From positions 10,644 through 74,643 of the forward strand of contig CAZOJQ010000007.1 of NCBI GenBank assembly GCA_964580185.1: a stretch of 64,000 nt of DNA, written 5' to 3'. Source of the DNA: CAYWWY01 sp964580185. GTDB lineage: Bacteria; Thermotogota; Thermotogae; MWEM01. The position numbers and the translations under genes were made by a program. Below are positions 17,477-27,035 of the stretch, piece after piece; position 1 is the stretch's first letter; each line of letters starts with the position of its first letter. The notes under the pieces are model-generated. The model had not been told where the DNA came from. It searched no databases and saw only the letters and a list, made by a program, of their open reading frames with translations.

Positions 17477-18547
17477 ATGAAAGCAATGATCCTTTGTGGG
17501 GGTCAAGGAACACGATTGCGGCCGCTTACATTCACTACATCCAAACCTTTGATCCCTGTGGCCAATCAGATGATTATCCAATACACCATCGAATCAATCA
17601 AGAAGACTGGAATCGAAGAGATTTGCATAGTCGTGAATCCCACCAACCAGCAAGAATTTGCGCGGGCCTTAGGGGACGGCGCCTTTATGGGTGTTCATAT
17701 CGAATATGTCATTCAGAAAGACCCAAAAGGGATTGCGCATGCTGTCTCTTTGGGGAGAGATTTCGTCCGAGATGAACCCTTTTTGCTCTATTTGGGAGAC
17801 AATATGATCCTTGAGGACCTTACACCGTTTGTGGAACGGTTTTTGGAATCGGACTACCAAGCCTCTCTCCTCCTTTCACCAGTAGCGGATCCAAAGAGTT
17901 TTGGAATTGCAACCCTCCAAGGAGACCGAATCGTTCAGGTTGTCGAAAAACCGGAAAACCCGCCTTCCAATTTGGGAATTATAGGAGTGTATCTGTTCCA
18001 TCCGATGATATTTGAGGTGATTTCGGGGTTAAAACCGTCATGGCGCGGAGAATATGAGATCACTGACGCAATTGGCGCGCTTCTTGCTCAAGATTTCAAA
18101 GTGCAATCCCACATTCTTCAAGGGTGGTGGAAAGATACAGGAAATCCGGACGACCTTTTGGAAGCCAATCGAAAGATTCTGGACATGAAAAACGCCCACG
18201 AAAAGCGCGGGAATCCTTCGCTAAAGTCGCCCATGACCGGCTATGTTGAGATGGGGGCAAATTGTCAAATCGATCAGTCTGTCGTTCGAGGCCCTGTGGT
18301 ACTGGGTAAAGAGGTTGTCATTCGAAATGCGTATGTAGGTCCGTACACATCGATTGGAGATTATGCGCACATCGAAGGGTCAGAAATTGAAAATTCCATT
18401 TTGCTTTCTCACGTCTCCATCATTGGTCTTCCGAAACGGATTGATAACAGCATTGTCGGGCATTATTCCAAAATTGGTTCTCAAAAAGGGGTCCCACAAT
18501 CGGTCCGGTTGATCACAGGAGATCACACAAAGATTGAAATCCCGTGA
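17477..18547 (+). CDS. Sugar-1-phosphate nucleotidyltransferase, long RmlA-like form
   Basis: Makes an NDP-sugar, most likely dTDP-glucose, from a sugar 1-phosphate and NTP. The nucleotidyltransferase domain covers residues 1-235: ILCGGQGTRLRPLT at 4-17, LGDNM near 112, EKPENPPSN near 157 and WWKDTGNPDDLLEA near 215. A C-terminal left-handed beta-helix follows, with hexapeptide-type repeats. The 356-residue length matches the long glucose-1-phosphate thymidylyltransferase class rather than the 290-residue RmlA. It lies 14 bases after cheB. Glucose-1-phosphate uridylyltransferase or mannose-type activity cannot be excluded. Confidence 0.9.
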   Translation: MKAMILCGGQGTRLRPLTFTTSKPLIPVANQMIIQYTIESIKKTGIEEICIVVNPTNQQEFARALGDGAFMGVHIEYVIQKDPKGIAHAVSLGRDFVRDEPFLLYLGDNMILEDLTPFVERFLESDYQASLLLSPVADPKSFGIATLQGDRIVQVVEKPENPPSNLGIIGVYLFHPMIFEVISGLKPSWRGEYEITDAIGALLAQDFKVQSHILQGWWKDTGNPDDLLEANRKILDMKNAHEKRGNPSLKSPMTGYVEMGANCQIDQSVVRGPVVLGKEVVIRNAYVGPYTSIGDYAHIEGSEIENSILLSHVSIIGLPKRIDNSIVGHYSKIGSQKGVPQSVRLITGDHTKIEIP

Positions 18548-18600
18548 TCTTCAGAATCAAGGCCTAAGGAGAAGGGAAAACCCAAAATAAGGGGGTACGT

Positions 18601-19863
18601 ATGAAGAAGGCATTATGGATTGTTTCCTTGGTTTTAATCAGTGTGTCTTTGCTGGGTTCATCGGAATATTTGATTGTCTATCCTGGCGGATTGAGTTTGA
18701 GAGGAGATCATGCGATTCTTGAGGAAAACCCGATCAAATTGAATGTACCTTCCTCGATTCTCGTCAACTCGTTCCTTGGATCTCTCGCCTACCAATCGCT
18801 TCAGCTCCATCCGAAATCATCTTTTCAGCTTAAGCGGGAACTGGATCAATGGGTGGGAAAACCTCTGTTATGGAGGCTTGAGGACGGAAGCATCAAAGAA
18901 TACCTCGTGTTAAGCTCCGATCCAGTTCTGGTGCAAGGACCAGAGGGAGTTTTTGTTATGCCGAACCCAACTCCGATCTTCCCAAAGGTATCGATTCCCG
19001 ATCCAAATACACGTCTTGAGATCCATTTCGACTCAGCCTCTCAAAAGGAGTTCCAATATTTTTATCTGTTTAATGGGCTGAGTTGGACGATTTACTATAA
19101 CCTTCTTTTGGATCGCTCGAATCAGGCCTATCTTTCCGGAAATATCGAACTTGCCAACCGAACCGATATGGATTGGCGCACTGACAACCTGTTCCTTTTT
19201 TCCGGCCAGATCTTTCAAGAAAGCGCCTATTCCAATCAAGCCTTTGCTCGAAGCGCCATGTTGATGATGGAAGACACCATGGCTCCTGAATCCCTACAAG
19301 CGGAAGGGTATCGCTTGTATCCCATTCACGGATCGATTGAAATCAGCCCCAATTCAGTGTCTTATCAACCATTTGTGCAGGTTCCGATCTCCTATCGGAA
19401 AACCCACGAATACATCGCAGGGTCAACAGAATTCACGCCGCTCAACCAAATCATCCAGATTGACAAACTGCCTTTGGATCTGCCTGCTGGATTGATTCGG
19501 ACCTACGCGGATACAGATGAAACAACCCTATTTGTAGGTGAATCCCGGATCACCGATAAAAATAAAGGCGACGAATTGGATATTCCAATCGGGAAAGTCT
19601 ATGATCTACTAGCCAAACGTGAAATGATTGATTCAGCGCGATTTGGAAAAACATCGATAGAAAGCTACCGAATCACGGTCCGCAATTTTTCCGAAGAACC
19701 TACGCATGCGTTAATCAAAATCCCTGTATATTCGAATGCGCAGGTTGTCGTGGACCACTACCAATTTACCCGTCCAAGAGCTGATTTGCTTATGATCATC
19801 TTAGATCCGATCCATCCGCTCCAGACGATAGAAGTGAACTACGAGATCCGATTTGACCGTTGA
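18601..19863 (+). CDS. Secreted DUF4139-like protein
   Basis: A 420-residue exported protein of unknown function. Signal peptide at residues 1-20 (ALWIVSLVLISVSLLGSS). The body resembles the C-terminal part of DUF4139 proteins: a LSWTIYYNLLL stretch near residue 158 followed by beta-rich sequence (YLSGNIELANRT near 178), and an immunoglobulin-like end (SIESYRITVRNFSEE, IEVNYEIRF). AAGGGGG lies seven bases before the ATG. It overlaps the next gene by 11 bases. The family match is by eye and the role is unknown. Confidence 0.7.
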   Translation: MKKALWIVSLVLISVSLLGSSEYLIVYPGGLSLRGDHAILEENPIKLNVPSSILVNSFLGSLAYQSLQLHPKSSFQLKRELDQWVGKPLLWRLEDGSIKEYLVLSSDPVLVQGPEGVFVMPNPTPIFPKVSIPDPNTRLEIHFDSASQKEFQYFYLFNGLSWTIYYNLLLDRSNQAYLSGNIELANRTDMDWRTDNLFLFSGQIFQESAYSNQAFARSAMLMMEDTMAPESLQAEGYRLYPIHGSIEISPNSVSYQPFVQVPISYRKTHEYIAGSTEFTPLNQIIQIDKLPLDLPAGLIRTYADTDETTLFVGESRITDKNKGDELDIPIGKVYDLLAKREMIDSARFGKTSIESYRITVRNFSEEPTHALIKIPVYSNAQVVVDHYQFTRPRADLLMIILDPIHPLQTIEVNYEIRFDR

Positions 19864-20458
19864 TGATATCCGATCTGAACTGAGACAGATTTCGAATCGA
19901 ATCAACATAAAACAAAGAATCCGGCATATAGAGAACACAACTGACTTCGTCCATAGTCTGTGCTTGCATCATGGAAAGGATCCCGCGCCTGCTGTCATTG
20001 CAGCTGCGTCTCATGACCTGTTCCGTGATCTTTCTACCGATCGATTGATAGCCTTGGCAAACGCATTTGGGGCTGAATGTACCTCTTATGAACATCAGTA
20101 TCCCATTTTGCTTCACGGAAAAGTGTGCGCTTTATGGTTAAAAAAGAGATATCGATCATGGATTCCCGCTTTTGACAAAGTGTTTGAGGCCGTATATTTT
20201 CATTCGTCAGGGTATTCGTTTTCTTCTTATGTCGGCTTGTTTTTGATTGTTGCCGACGCATCAGAATTGTCCCGAAAATACAGCAAAGTGGAAGAAATCC
20301 GGAATCGAGCCTTTCAGGATCCAGATCGCGCCTTTTGCTCTGCTATCAAACTGAAAATTCGATATGCGCTTGCGAAAGGTCGATTCCTTTTGCCAGAAAC
20401 CTGTCTTGCATGGAATGAGTATTGTATACCAAGAAATGAGGGACTTGCCGATGATTGA
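19853..20458 (+). CDS. YqeK-like HD-domain hydrolase
   Basis: A 201-residue HD phosphohydrolase related to YqeK, whose characterised members split Ap4A into two ADP. Motifs in order: RIRHIENTTDF near residue 20, the HD pair in AASHDLFRD near 53, HQYPILLHGKV near 82, the FHSSGY variant of the usual HTTG near 116, and VADASELSRKY near 132. TTG start overlapping the upstream gene; the next gene, rlmN, overlaps its 3' end by eight bases. The catalytic histidines and aspartates are present; the substrate is inferred. Confidence 0.8.
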   Translation: MTVDDIRSELRQISNRINIKQRIRHIENTTDFVHSLCLHHGKDPAPAVIAAASHDLFRDLSTDRLIALANAFGAECTSYEHQYPILLHGKVCALWLKKRYRSWIPAFDKVFEAVYFHSSGYSFSSYVGLFLIVADASELSRKYSKVEEIRNRAFQDPDRAFCSAIKLKIRYALAKGRFLLPETCLAWNEYCIPRNEGLADD

Positions 20459-21473
20459 TTTTTTTGAACTCTCTCCAAAGGAGCTGGAAACCCAGGTACA
20501 TTCCTTGGGTATGCCTCGGTTCCGCGCGGCCCAGATTCTGAATTGGGTCTATCAGAAGCATGTGGCAGATTTCTCCCAGATGAGCAATATTTCCAAATCG
20601 GATCAAGAAGCCCTTATGGCGCATTTCGGGTTTTTTTTGCCTGAGATAGCGCACCGATCCGTGTCCAAACGAGACGGAACTCAGCGATTTGTGTTTCGAC
20701 TGCGCGATGACATGATGATTGAATCGGTTTTATTGGTCCATGAAAAACGAAGAACCGCCTGTATCTCTTCTCAAATTGGTTGCTCTTTGGGGTGTACTTT
20801 TTGCGCTACGGGAACATTGGGTTTTGAAAGAAACCTGACAGCTTCCGAAATCATCCTTCAAGGGTGGATGATCGGCAAAATCACAGGAGAGAAGATTCAG
20901 AACGTTGTGTTCATGGGAATGGGAGAACCCCTACTGAACTTCGACCCTGTGATGAAAGCCATACAGACATTCAATGAACCTCGGATGTTCAATTTGTCGA
21001 TTCGAAGAATCACACTTTCCACGGTAGGTGTAGTCGCTCAGATGGATCGATTGGCCCAACAAGGGCTCGATATATGCCTATCTGTTTCTCTGCATGCGTC
21101 AACAAACCGAATCAGAGATCAGTTGATTCCCTTCAACCAGACGACAACCATCGAAGAACTGATCCAAGGAGTGAAAGATTATATTCAAAAAACCCAGCGC
21201 AGAGTGACCATAGAATACATCCTGATCCGGGATCTGAACGATTCCGACGAGGACGCCAAAGCCCTTTCAATCCTTCTTCGAGGGCTAAAGGTGAATATTA
21301 ATGTGATTCCTCTGAATCCGGTCGCGCATTTTCCGTACGAACCGTCAGAACCCACCCGAATCCAAGCCTTTTCTGATCTGCTTCGCAATCATGGATATGA
21401 AGTCGTCTTGCGAAGAGAAAAAGGACAAGATATCCAAGCCGCTTGTGGGCAGCTTTGCAAAAGTCTCTTATGA
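20451..21473 (+). CDS. rlmN: Dual-specificity 23S rRNA/tRNA adenine-C2 methyltransferase
   Basis: Radical SAM enzyme that methylates A2503 of 23S rRNA and A37 of some tRNAs at C2. The cluster motif CSLGCTFC lies near residue 108, GMGEPL near 155, and the methyl-carrying cysteine is in the C-terminal ACGQLC. Length of 340 residues is normal. ATG at 20451 is favoured because AGGGA lies eight bases upstream; an in-frame ATG at 20436 has none. It is tightly packed between the YqeK-like gene and a small membrane peptide gene whose ATG overlaps its stop. Confidence 0.96.
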   Translation: MIDFFELSPKELETQVHSLGMPRFRAAQILNWVYQKHVADFSQMSNISKSDQEALMAHFGFFLPEIAHRSVSKRDGTQRFVFRLRDDMMIESVLLVHEKRRTACISSQIGCSLGCTFCATGTLGFERNLTASEIILQGWMIGKITGEKIQNVVFMGMGEPLLNFDPVMKAIQTFNEPRMFNLSIRRITLSTVGVVAQMDRLAQQGLDICLSVSLHASTNRIRDQLIPFNQTTTIEELIQGVKDYIQKTQRRVTIEYILIRDLNDSDEDAKALSILLRGLKVNINVIPLNPVAHFPYEPSEPTRIQAFSDLLRNHGYEVVLRREKGQDIQAACGQLCKSLL

Positions 21474-21568
21474 AACGTCGGCTTATTCAAATCCTCATGT
21501 GGGTCTTGGGGATGATTTCGGGATTTGCCGTGGTTTACGGATTATTGATTCTGTATACAAGGGGGTAG
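21470..21568 (+). CDS. 32-residue single-pass membrane peptide, unknown
   Basis: A short ORF, MKRRLIQILMWVLG followed by a hydrophobic run to YGLLILYTRG. Basic N-terminus (KRR), about 20 uncharged residues and a final Arg-Gly give a textbook single transmembrane segment. The ATG overlaps the rlmN stop (ATGA), so translation could be coupled. It ends five bases before the lgt start, and its last codons contain the GGGGG that serves as the lgt ribosome site. It could be a real small membrane protein or a leader that couples rlmN and lgt translation. Function unknown. Confidence 0.45.
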   Translation: MKRRLIQILMWVLGMISGFAVVYGLLILYTRG

Positions 21569-21572
21569 TTGA

Positions 21573-22478
21573 ATGAGCAAACAAAAAAAGAAACCGACCT
21601 TGAAGGGAATGTGGCTCCTGATTGGGGTAGGAGTCTTCATATTTCTGTTCTTCGTTCTTCGAGAAGTTTTCGCGGGAAATTGGATGATGACGCCCGTAAT
21701 CATTCAGCTTGGTATTTTTGAGATTCGCTGGTACGGCCTACTCATCGCCTCCGGGATCTTGATTTGTTACTTCATCGGACGAAATCAGGCGCTGAAAGAA
21801 GGATTCAAAGACGATCACCTGACTGAAGCCTTGTTGATGGGTGTTGTTTTTGGTATTGTCGGGGCCCGACTGTGGTATGTGTTTTCGGAATGGTCCTACT
21901 TTTCGACCCGCCCTTCAGAAATCCTGATGACTTGGGGGGGAGGGTTGGCCATTCACGGGGGGATCGTAGGTATACTCCTTTCCACCTTTATTTATACTCG
22001 ACTCCGAAAAAAGGTCTCTTTTGGACTTCTTCAAGGATACGATATTGCAGCGTTTGTCTTCCCGTTGGGTCAAGCGATCGGTCGATGGGGCAACTTTTTC
22101 AACTATGAATCGTATGGTAGACCTACCGAGCTTCCATGGAAAATGTATATCCCTTTCCTCTATCGAATGCCAGGGTATGAGCAATTCGAGTTCTTTCATC
22201 CAACATTTCTCTATGAATCGGTTTGGAACTTCATCCTCTTTGCCTTTCTCTTTTTCTATATTCGCAGGTGGCGGAAAGCCAAAGGAGAGGTTCTTGCCTT
22301 GTATCTGATTCTTTACTCTGTGGGTCGCTTTTGGATTGAATCCTTGCGCTTGGACAGTCTCTATTGGGCCGATCATCGTTCCGCCCAGGTTACCAGCATC
22401 ATTATGGCCCTTTTTGGCATCCTTCTCTTTGGTATGGTACGCCGTAGATTCGCCAAGGAGGCATGGAAAAAACGATGA
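21573..22478 (+). CDS. lgt: Prolipoprotein diacylglyceryl transferase
   Basis: Transfers diacylglyceryl from phosphatidylglycerol to the lipobox cysteine of prolipoproteins in the inner membrane. Conserved features are GLAIHGGIVG near residue 125 (catalytic His region), GRWGNFFNYESYG near 171 (Lgt signature) and about seven membrane segments. 301 residues, with an extra N-terminal hydrophobic segment of about 35 residues before the usual IRWYGL start region. Client lipoproteins in this window include those at 9765, 10329 and 40805. Confidence 0.95.
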   Translation: MSKQKKKPTLKGMWLLIGVGVFIFLFFVLREVFAGNWMMTPVIIQLGIFEIRWYGLLIASGILICYFIGRNQALKEGFKDDHLTEALLMGVVFGIVGARLWYVFSEWSYFSTRPSEILMTWGGGLAIHGGIVGILLSTFIYTRLRKKVSFGLLQGYDIAAFVFPLGQAIGRWGNFFNYESYGRPTELPWKMYIPFLYRMPGYEQFEFFHPTFLYESVWNFILFAFLFFYIRRWRKAKGEVLALYLILYSVGRFWIESLRLDSLYWADHRSAQVTSIIMALFGILLFGMVRRRFAKEAWKKR

Positions 22479-23887
22479 CCGAATCGCGGCAGCCGCCAAA
22501 ACAACCCCCACATGACCTTCAAGCCGAAAAAGCGGTTCTCGGTTCGATTCTTCTGGACGCGAACGTGATCTCGGATATCATGGAAATCTTGCGAAACCGG
22601 GACTTCTATCACGAAGCAAATCGTCTCATCTTCCGAAGTATGGAAGAACTGTACGAGCAATCTACGCCTTTGGATATTCTTACTCTTTCGGATGCTCTCA
22701 CGAAAAAGGGGGAATTGGATAAAGTTGGAGGAGATCTGTATCTGGCTCAATTGGCGGACTATGTCCCTACATCAGCACATGCGCATCAATATGCCCGCGT
22801 CGTGAAGGAAAAATCCACCCTTCGAACCTTGATATCAACCGGTTCACAGATCGTGGAGAGCGCCTATGGAATGGAAGAGGTGGAAGATATTCTGGAAAAT
22901 GCAGAACGGTTGATTCTGTCTATTGGCGAAAGCTATATGGAACGTTCGTATTCTCCTATTGGAAAGGTCGTGAACGATGCTTTTGGCAGTTTGGAAAAGA
23001 TCAAAATCCGACACGAATCCCCTGAAGGGAATTTGTATGTAACAGGCGTTCCTACGGGGTTTCGGGCGTTGGACCAACTGACGACCGGGTTTCATCCTTC
23101 GGATTTGGTGATCGTTGCTGCGCGCCCGTCCATGGGTAAATCAGCCCTCGCCCTGCATCTGGCACGCAATATGGCTGTGGATTTTCAGAAACGGGTTGGG
23201 ATCTTCAGTCTTGAAATGTCTTCCGAGCAGATCGCCATGCGCCTTTTAAGCTTGGAATCAAGGGTTCCCTTTGAGAAGCTTCGAAGGGCGGAGCTGGTAA
23301 ATGAAGATTGGAACCGCTTAACGGATGCCGCAAGCCGATTGATAAAGACTTCAATCATCATCGACGATGATTCGCTTTTGGATCCTCGAGGAATTCGTAC
23401 CAAAGCGCGCAGGATGAAAAAGGAGTACGGTCTGGATGTAGTGATTGTGGACTACATCCAGCTTATGAACAGCACAAGAAACCGGGAAAACCGCCAACAA
23501 GAGATTACGGAGATTTCCCGTTCGTTAAAAATTTTGGCCAAAGAATTGGATGTGGTGGTCATATCTGCTTCCCAGCTTTCTCGTGCCATCGAGCAACGGG
23601 AAGACAAACGTCCTAGGCTTTCTGACCTTCGTGAATCGGGGGCGATCGAGCAAGACGCTGATACAGTCATGTTCATTCATCGTGAGGCTTACTATCAGCG
23701 AAACATCAAGGAAGAAGCGTCAGAATCGGACATTCGAATGATTAACCGACCGCACGAAGCAGAAATCATTATCGGCAAGCAACGAAACGGTCCGATCGGA
23801 ACCATCCAGTTAATGTTTGATCCCACTGTTGTTGGGTTCTTTTCCATTGACTCCCGATTTCACTCCCCTTCTGATCAATCGCCATGA
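22475..23887 (+). CDS. dnaB: Replicative DNA helicase
   Basis: Hexameric 5'-3' helicase at the replication fork. N-terminal domain at residues 8-150 (PPHDLQAEKAVLG), then the RecA-type domain with Walker A ARPSMGKSALAL near 218, SLEMSSEQI near 245 and the Walker B-like VDYIQLM near 325. About 470 residues, no intein. I prefer the ATG at 22475: it overlaps the lgt stop as ATGA, whereas the upstream in-frame ATG at 22463 sits one base after the AAGGAGG. Followed by an ATGA overlap with the radical SAM gene. Confidence 0.96.
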   Translation: MTESRQPPKQPPHDLQAEKAVLGSILLDANVISDIMEILRNRDFYHEANRLIFRSMEELYEQSTPLDILTLSDALTKKGELDKVGGDLYLAQLADYVPTSAHAHQYARVVKEKSTLRTLISTGSQIVESAYGMEEVEDILENAERLILSIGESYMERSYSPIGKVVNDAFGSLEKIKIRHESPEGNLYVTGVPTGFRALDQLTTGFHPSDLVIVAARPSMGKSALALHLARNMAVDFQKRVGIFSLEMSSEQIAMRLLSLESRVPFEKLRRAELVNEDWNRLTDAASRLIKTSIIIDDDSLLDPRGIRTKARRMKKEYGLDVVIVDYIQLMNSTRNRENRQQEITEISRSLKILAKELDVVVISASQLSRAIEQREDKRPRLSDLRESGAIEQDADTVMFIHREAYYQRNIKEEASESDIRMINRPHEAEIIIGKQRNGPIGTIQLMFDPTVVGFFSIDSRFHSPSDQSP

Positions 23888-25230
23888 AGATTCTCCTCTT
23901 CAATCCTTGGATCATCGATACAAAAGCCTTCGATTTTTGGTTGAAACCCATCGGGTTACTCATCTTGGGTCGATGGTTCAACGAGAGTGGTCATGACGTT
24001 CGTTTGATCGATTGCTTGGATCGTCATCATCCCATCATCCGGAGTTCAGGACGGATCGTTCCCGAAGATCGAAACAACGGCACCGGGAAGTTTCTGCGTG
24101 AACCCGTTCAGAAACCCAGTTCTATCCAATCCATTCCTCGAACGCTGAAACGATACGGTATACCTGTTTCTCTCATACGGAATTTACTCAACGCATGGAA
24201 AGACCAAAATTGGATCCCCGATCAAATCTTCGTGACATCCATGATGACCTATTGGTACCTGGGTGTTTGGGAAGCCGTAACGATGCTAAAAAACGCATTT
24301 CCATCCCGTCCTGTGATCTTGGGGGGCGTGTATGCGTCTTTGATGCCAAATCATGCTCGGAAATCCGGGGCTGACCTTCTATGTCTACATACCCGGCCTA
24401 AGGAGGTTTGGACCTTTCTGAATGACCTCATATTCCCCCTTCGATCTCCCATATCCTGGATGATCCCAGATTATTCATTCTATCATCCTCCCATGTCGCA
24501 TCTCGTCTATATCACTTCATTGGGATGTCCGTTTCGGTGTACCTACTGCGCAACACCAAAATTGCAGTCCTCTATGTTCGAAGATCCGGATCAATTGTTC
24601 CAGTGCATGATTGAAGACCTGGATCGTACCGGGGCTAAGGACGTCGCTCTGTTTGATGATGCCGTTCTCATGGATCATACGGACCATTTGGATATCCTTC
24701 TAGAGCGAATCATTCGATCAAAAATCCCAGATCGAGGGATCCGGTTCCATCTTCCAAATGGACTACACGCCCGATTGCTAACTCAGCATACAGCAAAGCT
24801 GATGAAACAAGCTCGGTTCCAGACCATCCGGATCGGCTTGGAGACCCTGAATGAAAGTCATTTGCACGCATCGGGAGGCAAACTGACCCGCCAAGACTTT
24901 GAAGACGCTGTTCACATACTGTTTCAAGCGGGGTTTTCGCGGAAAGAAATCAGCGCTTATGTGATGGTCAATCTACCTGGGCAAACCAAAGAGGATGTGA
25001 AAACTACCGTCCAAAAATGCAAGGATTTGGGAATTGGAGTGAATGTGAATGAATACACCCCCATTCCTAGTACGCCAGACTTTCAGAGGGGATTCTTTTC
25101 TCAAACGATCGATCCTTTGCTGATGAATAACGCTTTTCTACCCTATTGGTGGGATAAAGGTATGAATGCTCAAGAAATCCAAGATCTGAAAAACGAGTTG
25201 AATCGAGATCGGAGAGACGGATTCATATGA
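23884..25230 (+). CDS. B12-binding-type radical SAM protein, unknown substrate
   Basis: A 448-residue protein. The N-terminal ~190 residues resemble a cobalamin-binding Rossmann domain (KILLFNPW start; GGVYASLMP near 141) but lack a clear DxHxxG motif, so cobalamin may not bind. The radical SAM core has CPFRCTYC near 218 and RIGLETLNE near 315. C-terminal region: VMVNLPGQTKEDV near 361, typical of B12-type radical SAM proteins. Its gene overlaps dnaB and coaE by four bases each, so it is in the same transcript. The reaction is unknown. Confidence 0.85.
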   Translation: MKILLFNPWIIDTKAFDFWLKPIGLLILGRWFNESGHDVRLIDCLDRHHPIIRSSGRIVPEDRNNGTGKFLREPVQKPSSIQSIPRTLKRYGIPVSLIRNLLNAWKDQNWIPDQIFVTSMMTYWYLGVWEAVTMLKNAFPSRPVILGGVYASLMPNHARKSGADLLCLHTRPKEVWTFLNDLIFPLRSPISWMIPDYSFYHPPMSHLVYITSLGCPFRCTYCATPKLQSSMFEDPDQLFQCMIEDLDRTGAKDVALFDDAVLMDHTDHLDILLERIIRSKIPDRGIRFHLPNGLHARLLTQHTAKLMKQARFQTIRIGLETLNESHLHASGGKLTRQDFEDAVHILFQAGFSRKEISAYVMVNLPGQTKEDVKTTVQKCKDLGIGVNVNEYTPIPSTPDFQRGFFSQTIDPLLMNNAFLPYWWDKGMNAQEIQDLKNELNRDRRDGFI

Positions 25231-25841
25231 TCACAGTCGGAATCACAGGGAAGATGGGTTCTGGAAAGACAACTCTTTCCCAAATCTTTATGGATTGGGG
25301 ATATCCGTGCATCTTTGCGGATCAAATCGGGCACCGGCTTTTGGATGAACCTCCAATCCGAAACCAGCTGGAAACCTCTTTTGGTGCATCGATTCTCTCA
25401 TTCAACGGGACCATCGACCGAAATCAGTTGGGCGCCCGGGTCTTTTCCGATTCACATCAACGGCTGCTGCTGAACTCAATCCTCCATCCCATCATGGTGG
25501 AACGAATCCTTCAGTTGCGCCTCGCGTATGAACAATCCGGAGCGGACCTGCTCTTTGTCGAAGCAGCAATCCTAAAAGAGATGGGATTAATCCCCTACAT
25601 GGATCATATCCTTTTGGTGGAGGCCAGGGCAGAAGTCCGAATCCATCGTGGAACGAAACGCAGAGGGTTTACCGAATCCGAGATCTCAGAGCGAGACCGA
25701 GTTCAAGATCATGATCTCAGCGAACTTTCCATACCAGTTACGGTACTCGATAATGATGGAACTCTCTTTTCCTTGATTCAAAAGGCCAGAGCTTTCCTAT
25801 CAACCATCGGGATCCATCCCTTACCAAAAGAAGAAAAATAA
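25227..25841 (+). CDS. coaE: Dephospho-CoA kinase
   Basis: Last step of CoA synthesis: phosphorylates the 3'-OH of dephospho-CoA. P-loop GITGKMGSGKTTL at residues 5-17, DQIGHRLLD near 33, HPIMVERI near 88 and a lid Arg pair (RGTKRRGFTE) near 142. Normal 204 residues. The last gene of the dnaB-radical SAM-coaE run; the promoter of the next gene overlaps its 3' end. Confidence 0.95.
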   Translation: MITVGITGKMGSGKTTLSQIFMDWGYPCIFADQIGHRLLDEPPIRNQLETSFGASILSFNGTIDRNQLGARVFSDSHQRLLLNSILHPIMVERILQLRLAYEQSGADLLFVEAAILKEMGLIPYMDHILLVEARAEVRIHRGTKRRGFTESEISERDRVQDHDLSELSIPVTVLDNDGTLFSLIQKARAFLSTIGIHPLPKEEK

Positions 25842-25849
25842 GGTATAAT
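25821..25849 (+). promoter_or_regulatory. Predicted sigma-70-type promoter for the nitronate monooxygenase gene
   Basis: TTACCA (25821-25826), 17-base spacer, TATAAT (25844-25849), 59 bases before the ATG at 25908; it overlaps the end of coaE. It lacks the TGn extension seen at most other promoters here. Confidence 0.65.
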
Positions 25850-25907
25850 AAGCATGAATAAACTGTTTTTTCCAATACGCCATAGGGCACGATAGAGAGG
25901 TTTGCAT

Positions 25908-27035
25908 ATGAGACGATTACCCACAATGCATTTTGGTGACTGGGAAATTCCCCTACCCATCATTCAGGGAGGAATGGGTGTAGGCATATCCCTTTCTGGG
26001 TTGGCAAGCGCTGTTGCCAACGAAGGAGGGATTGGTGTCATTTCCAGCGCCGGTGTGGGGACCTTCTATTATACCCTAGCCGACAAGATTCCCTTGAAGG
26101 ACGCCGATCGAGAAGGGTTGAAAAGAGAGATTCGAAAAGCGCGAACCCTTACGAAAGGACGAATTGGGGTCAACATTATGGCGGCTTTGACTGATTTCTC
26201 TCATTTGCTTCGGTGCGCGATTGAAGAGAAAGCTGATTTTGTCTTTATGGGCGCTGGGCTTCCTTTATGGGACCCGAAAGAGGTTCCGGAATCCCTTTTA
26301 CAATGCAGCGTGACCAAATTGGTTCCGATTGTTTCATCAGCAAAAGGTGCTTCTGTTATCGTCAAATACTGGCTCAAGAAATATAGTCGGCTTCCCGATG
26401 GATTTGTGCTAGAGGGACCACTTGCAGGGGGACACCTTGGTTTTAAACCCTCTCAAATCGATGACCCGGAGTACCAGCTCGAGCAAATCCTTCCGCCCCT
26501 GATTGCGCTTACGAAAGATCTTGAAAGGGAACATGGGATCCATATTCCTGTAATCGCCGGTGGAGGAATCTTTTCCGGATCAGACATCCGAAGAATGCTC
26601 GAATTGGGCGCTGAAGGCGTTCAAATGAGCACTCGTTTCGTAGGAACCCATGAGTGCGACGCGTCTCTTGCGTTTAAGGAGGCTTACTTGAAATGCAAAC
26701 CCGAAGACATTATGATCATCCAAAGCCCTGTAGGCCTTCCAGGAAGAGCCATACACAATGAGTTCATCCAAAGCATCCTAGATGGGCAAAAGAAACCCTT
26801 CACATGTCCATACCAATGTTTGAGAACCTGTGATTTCATAAATGCTCCGTACTGTATTGCAATGGCCCTCACCAACGCGCAAAAAGGATTATTGAATGAA
26901 GGATTCGCGTTTTGCGGGGCGAACGCGCATCGAATCGACCAAATCCGATCAGTGAAAGAGCTGATCCAAGTGATCCAAAACGAGTATGCCCAGACCTTTG
27001 AAACTGGGAATTCTTTGAGTTCTCCTATCAAATAG
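25908..27035 (+). CDS. Nitronate monooxygenase / FabK-like flavoprotein
   Basis: FMN-dependent TIM-barrel enzyme of the 2-nitropropane dioxygenase family, 375 residues. Motifs: PIIQGGMGVGIS near residue 17, VNIMAAL near 88, GGGIFSGSDI near 222 and AEGVQMSTRF near 240. The C-terminal cysteine-containing segment CPYQCLRTCDF near 301 is common in clostridial and other anaerobe homologues. ATG at 25908 preferred (GAGAGG seven bases upstream) over an in-frame TTG at 25902. Physiological roles in anaerobes are poorly known: nitronate detoxification or an enoyl reductase-like function. Confidence 0.88.
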   Translation: MRRLPTMHFGDWEIPLPIIQGGMGVGISLSGLASAVANEGGIGVISSAGVGTFYYTLADKIPLKDADREGLKREIRKARTLTKGRIGVNIMAALTDFSHLLRCAIEEKADFVFMGAGLPLWDPKEVPESLLQCSVTKLVPIVSSAKGASVIVKYWLKKYSRLPDGFVLEGPLAGGHLGFKPSQIDDPEYQLEQILPPLIALTKDLEREHGIHIPVIAGGGIFSGSDIRRMLELGAEGVQMSTRFVGTHECDASLAFKEAYLKCKPEDIMIIQSPVGLPGRAIHNEFIQSILDGQKKPFTCPYQCLRTCDFINAPYCIAMALTNAQKGLLNEGFAFCGANAHRIDQIRSVKELIQVIQNEYAQTFETGNSLSSPIK

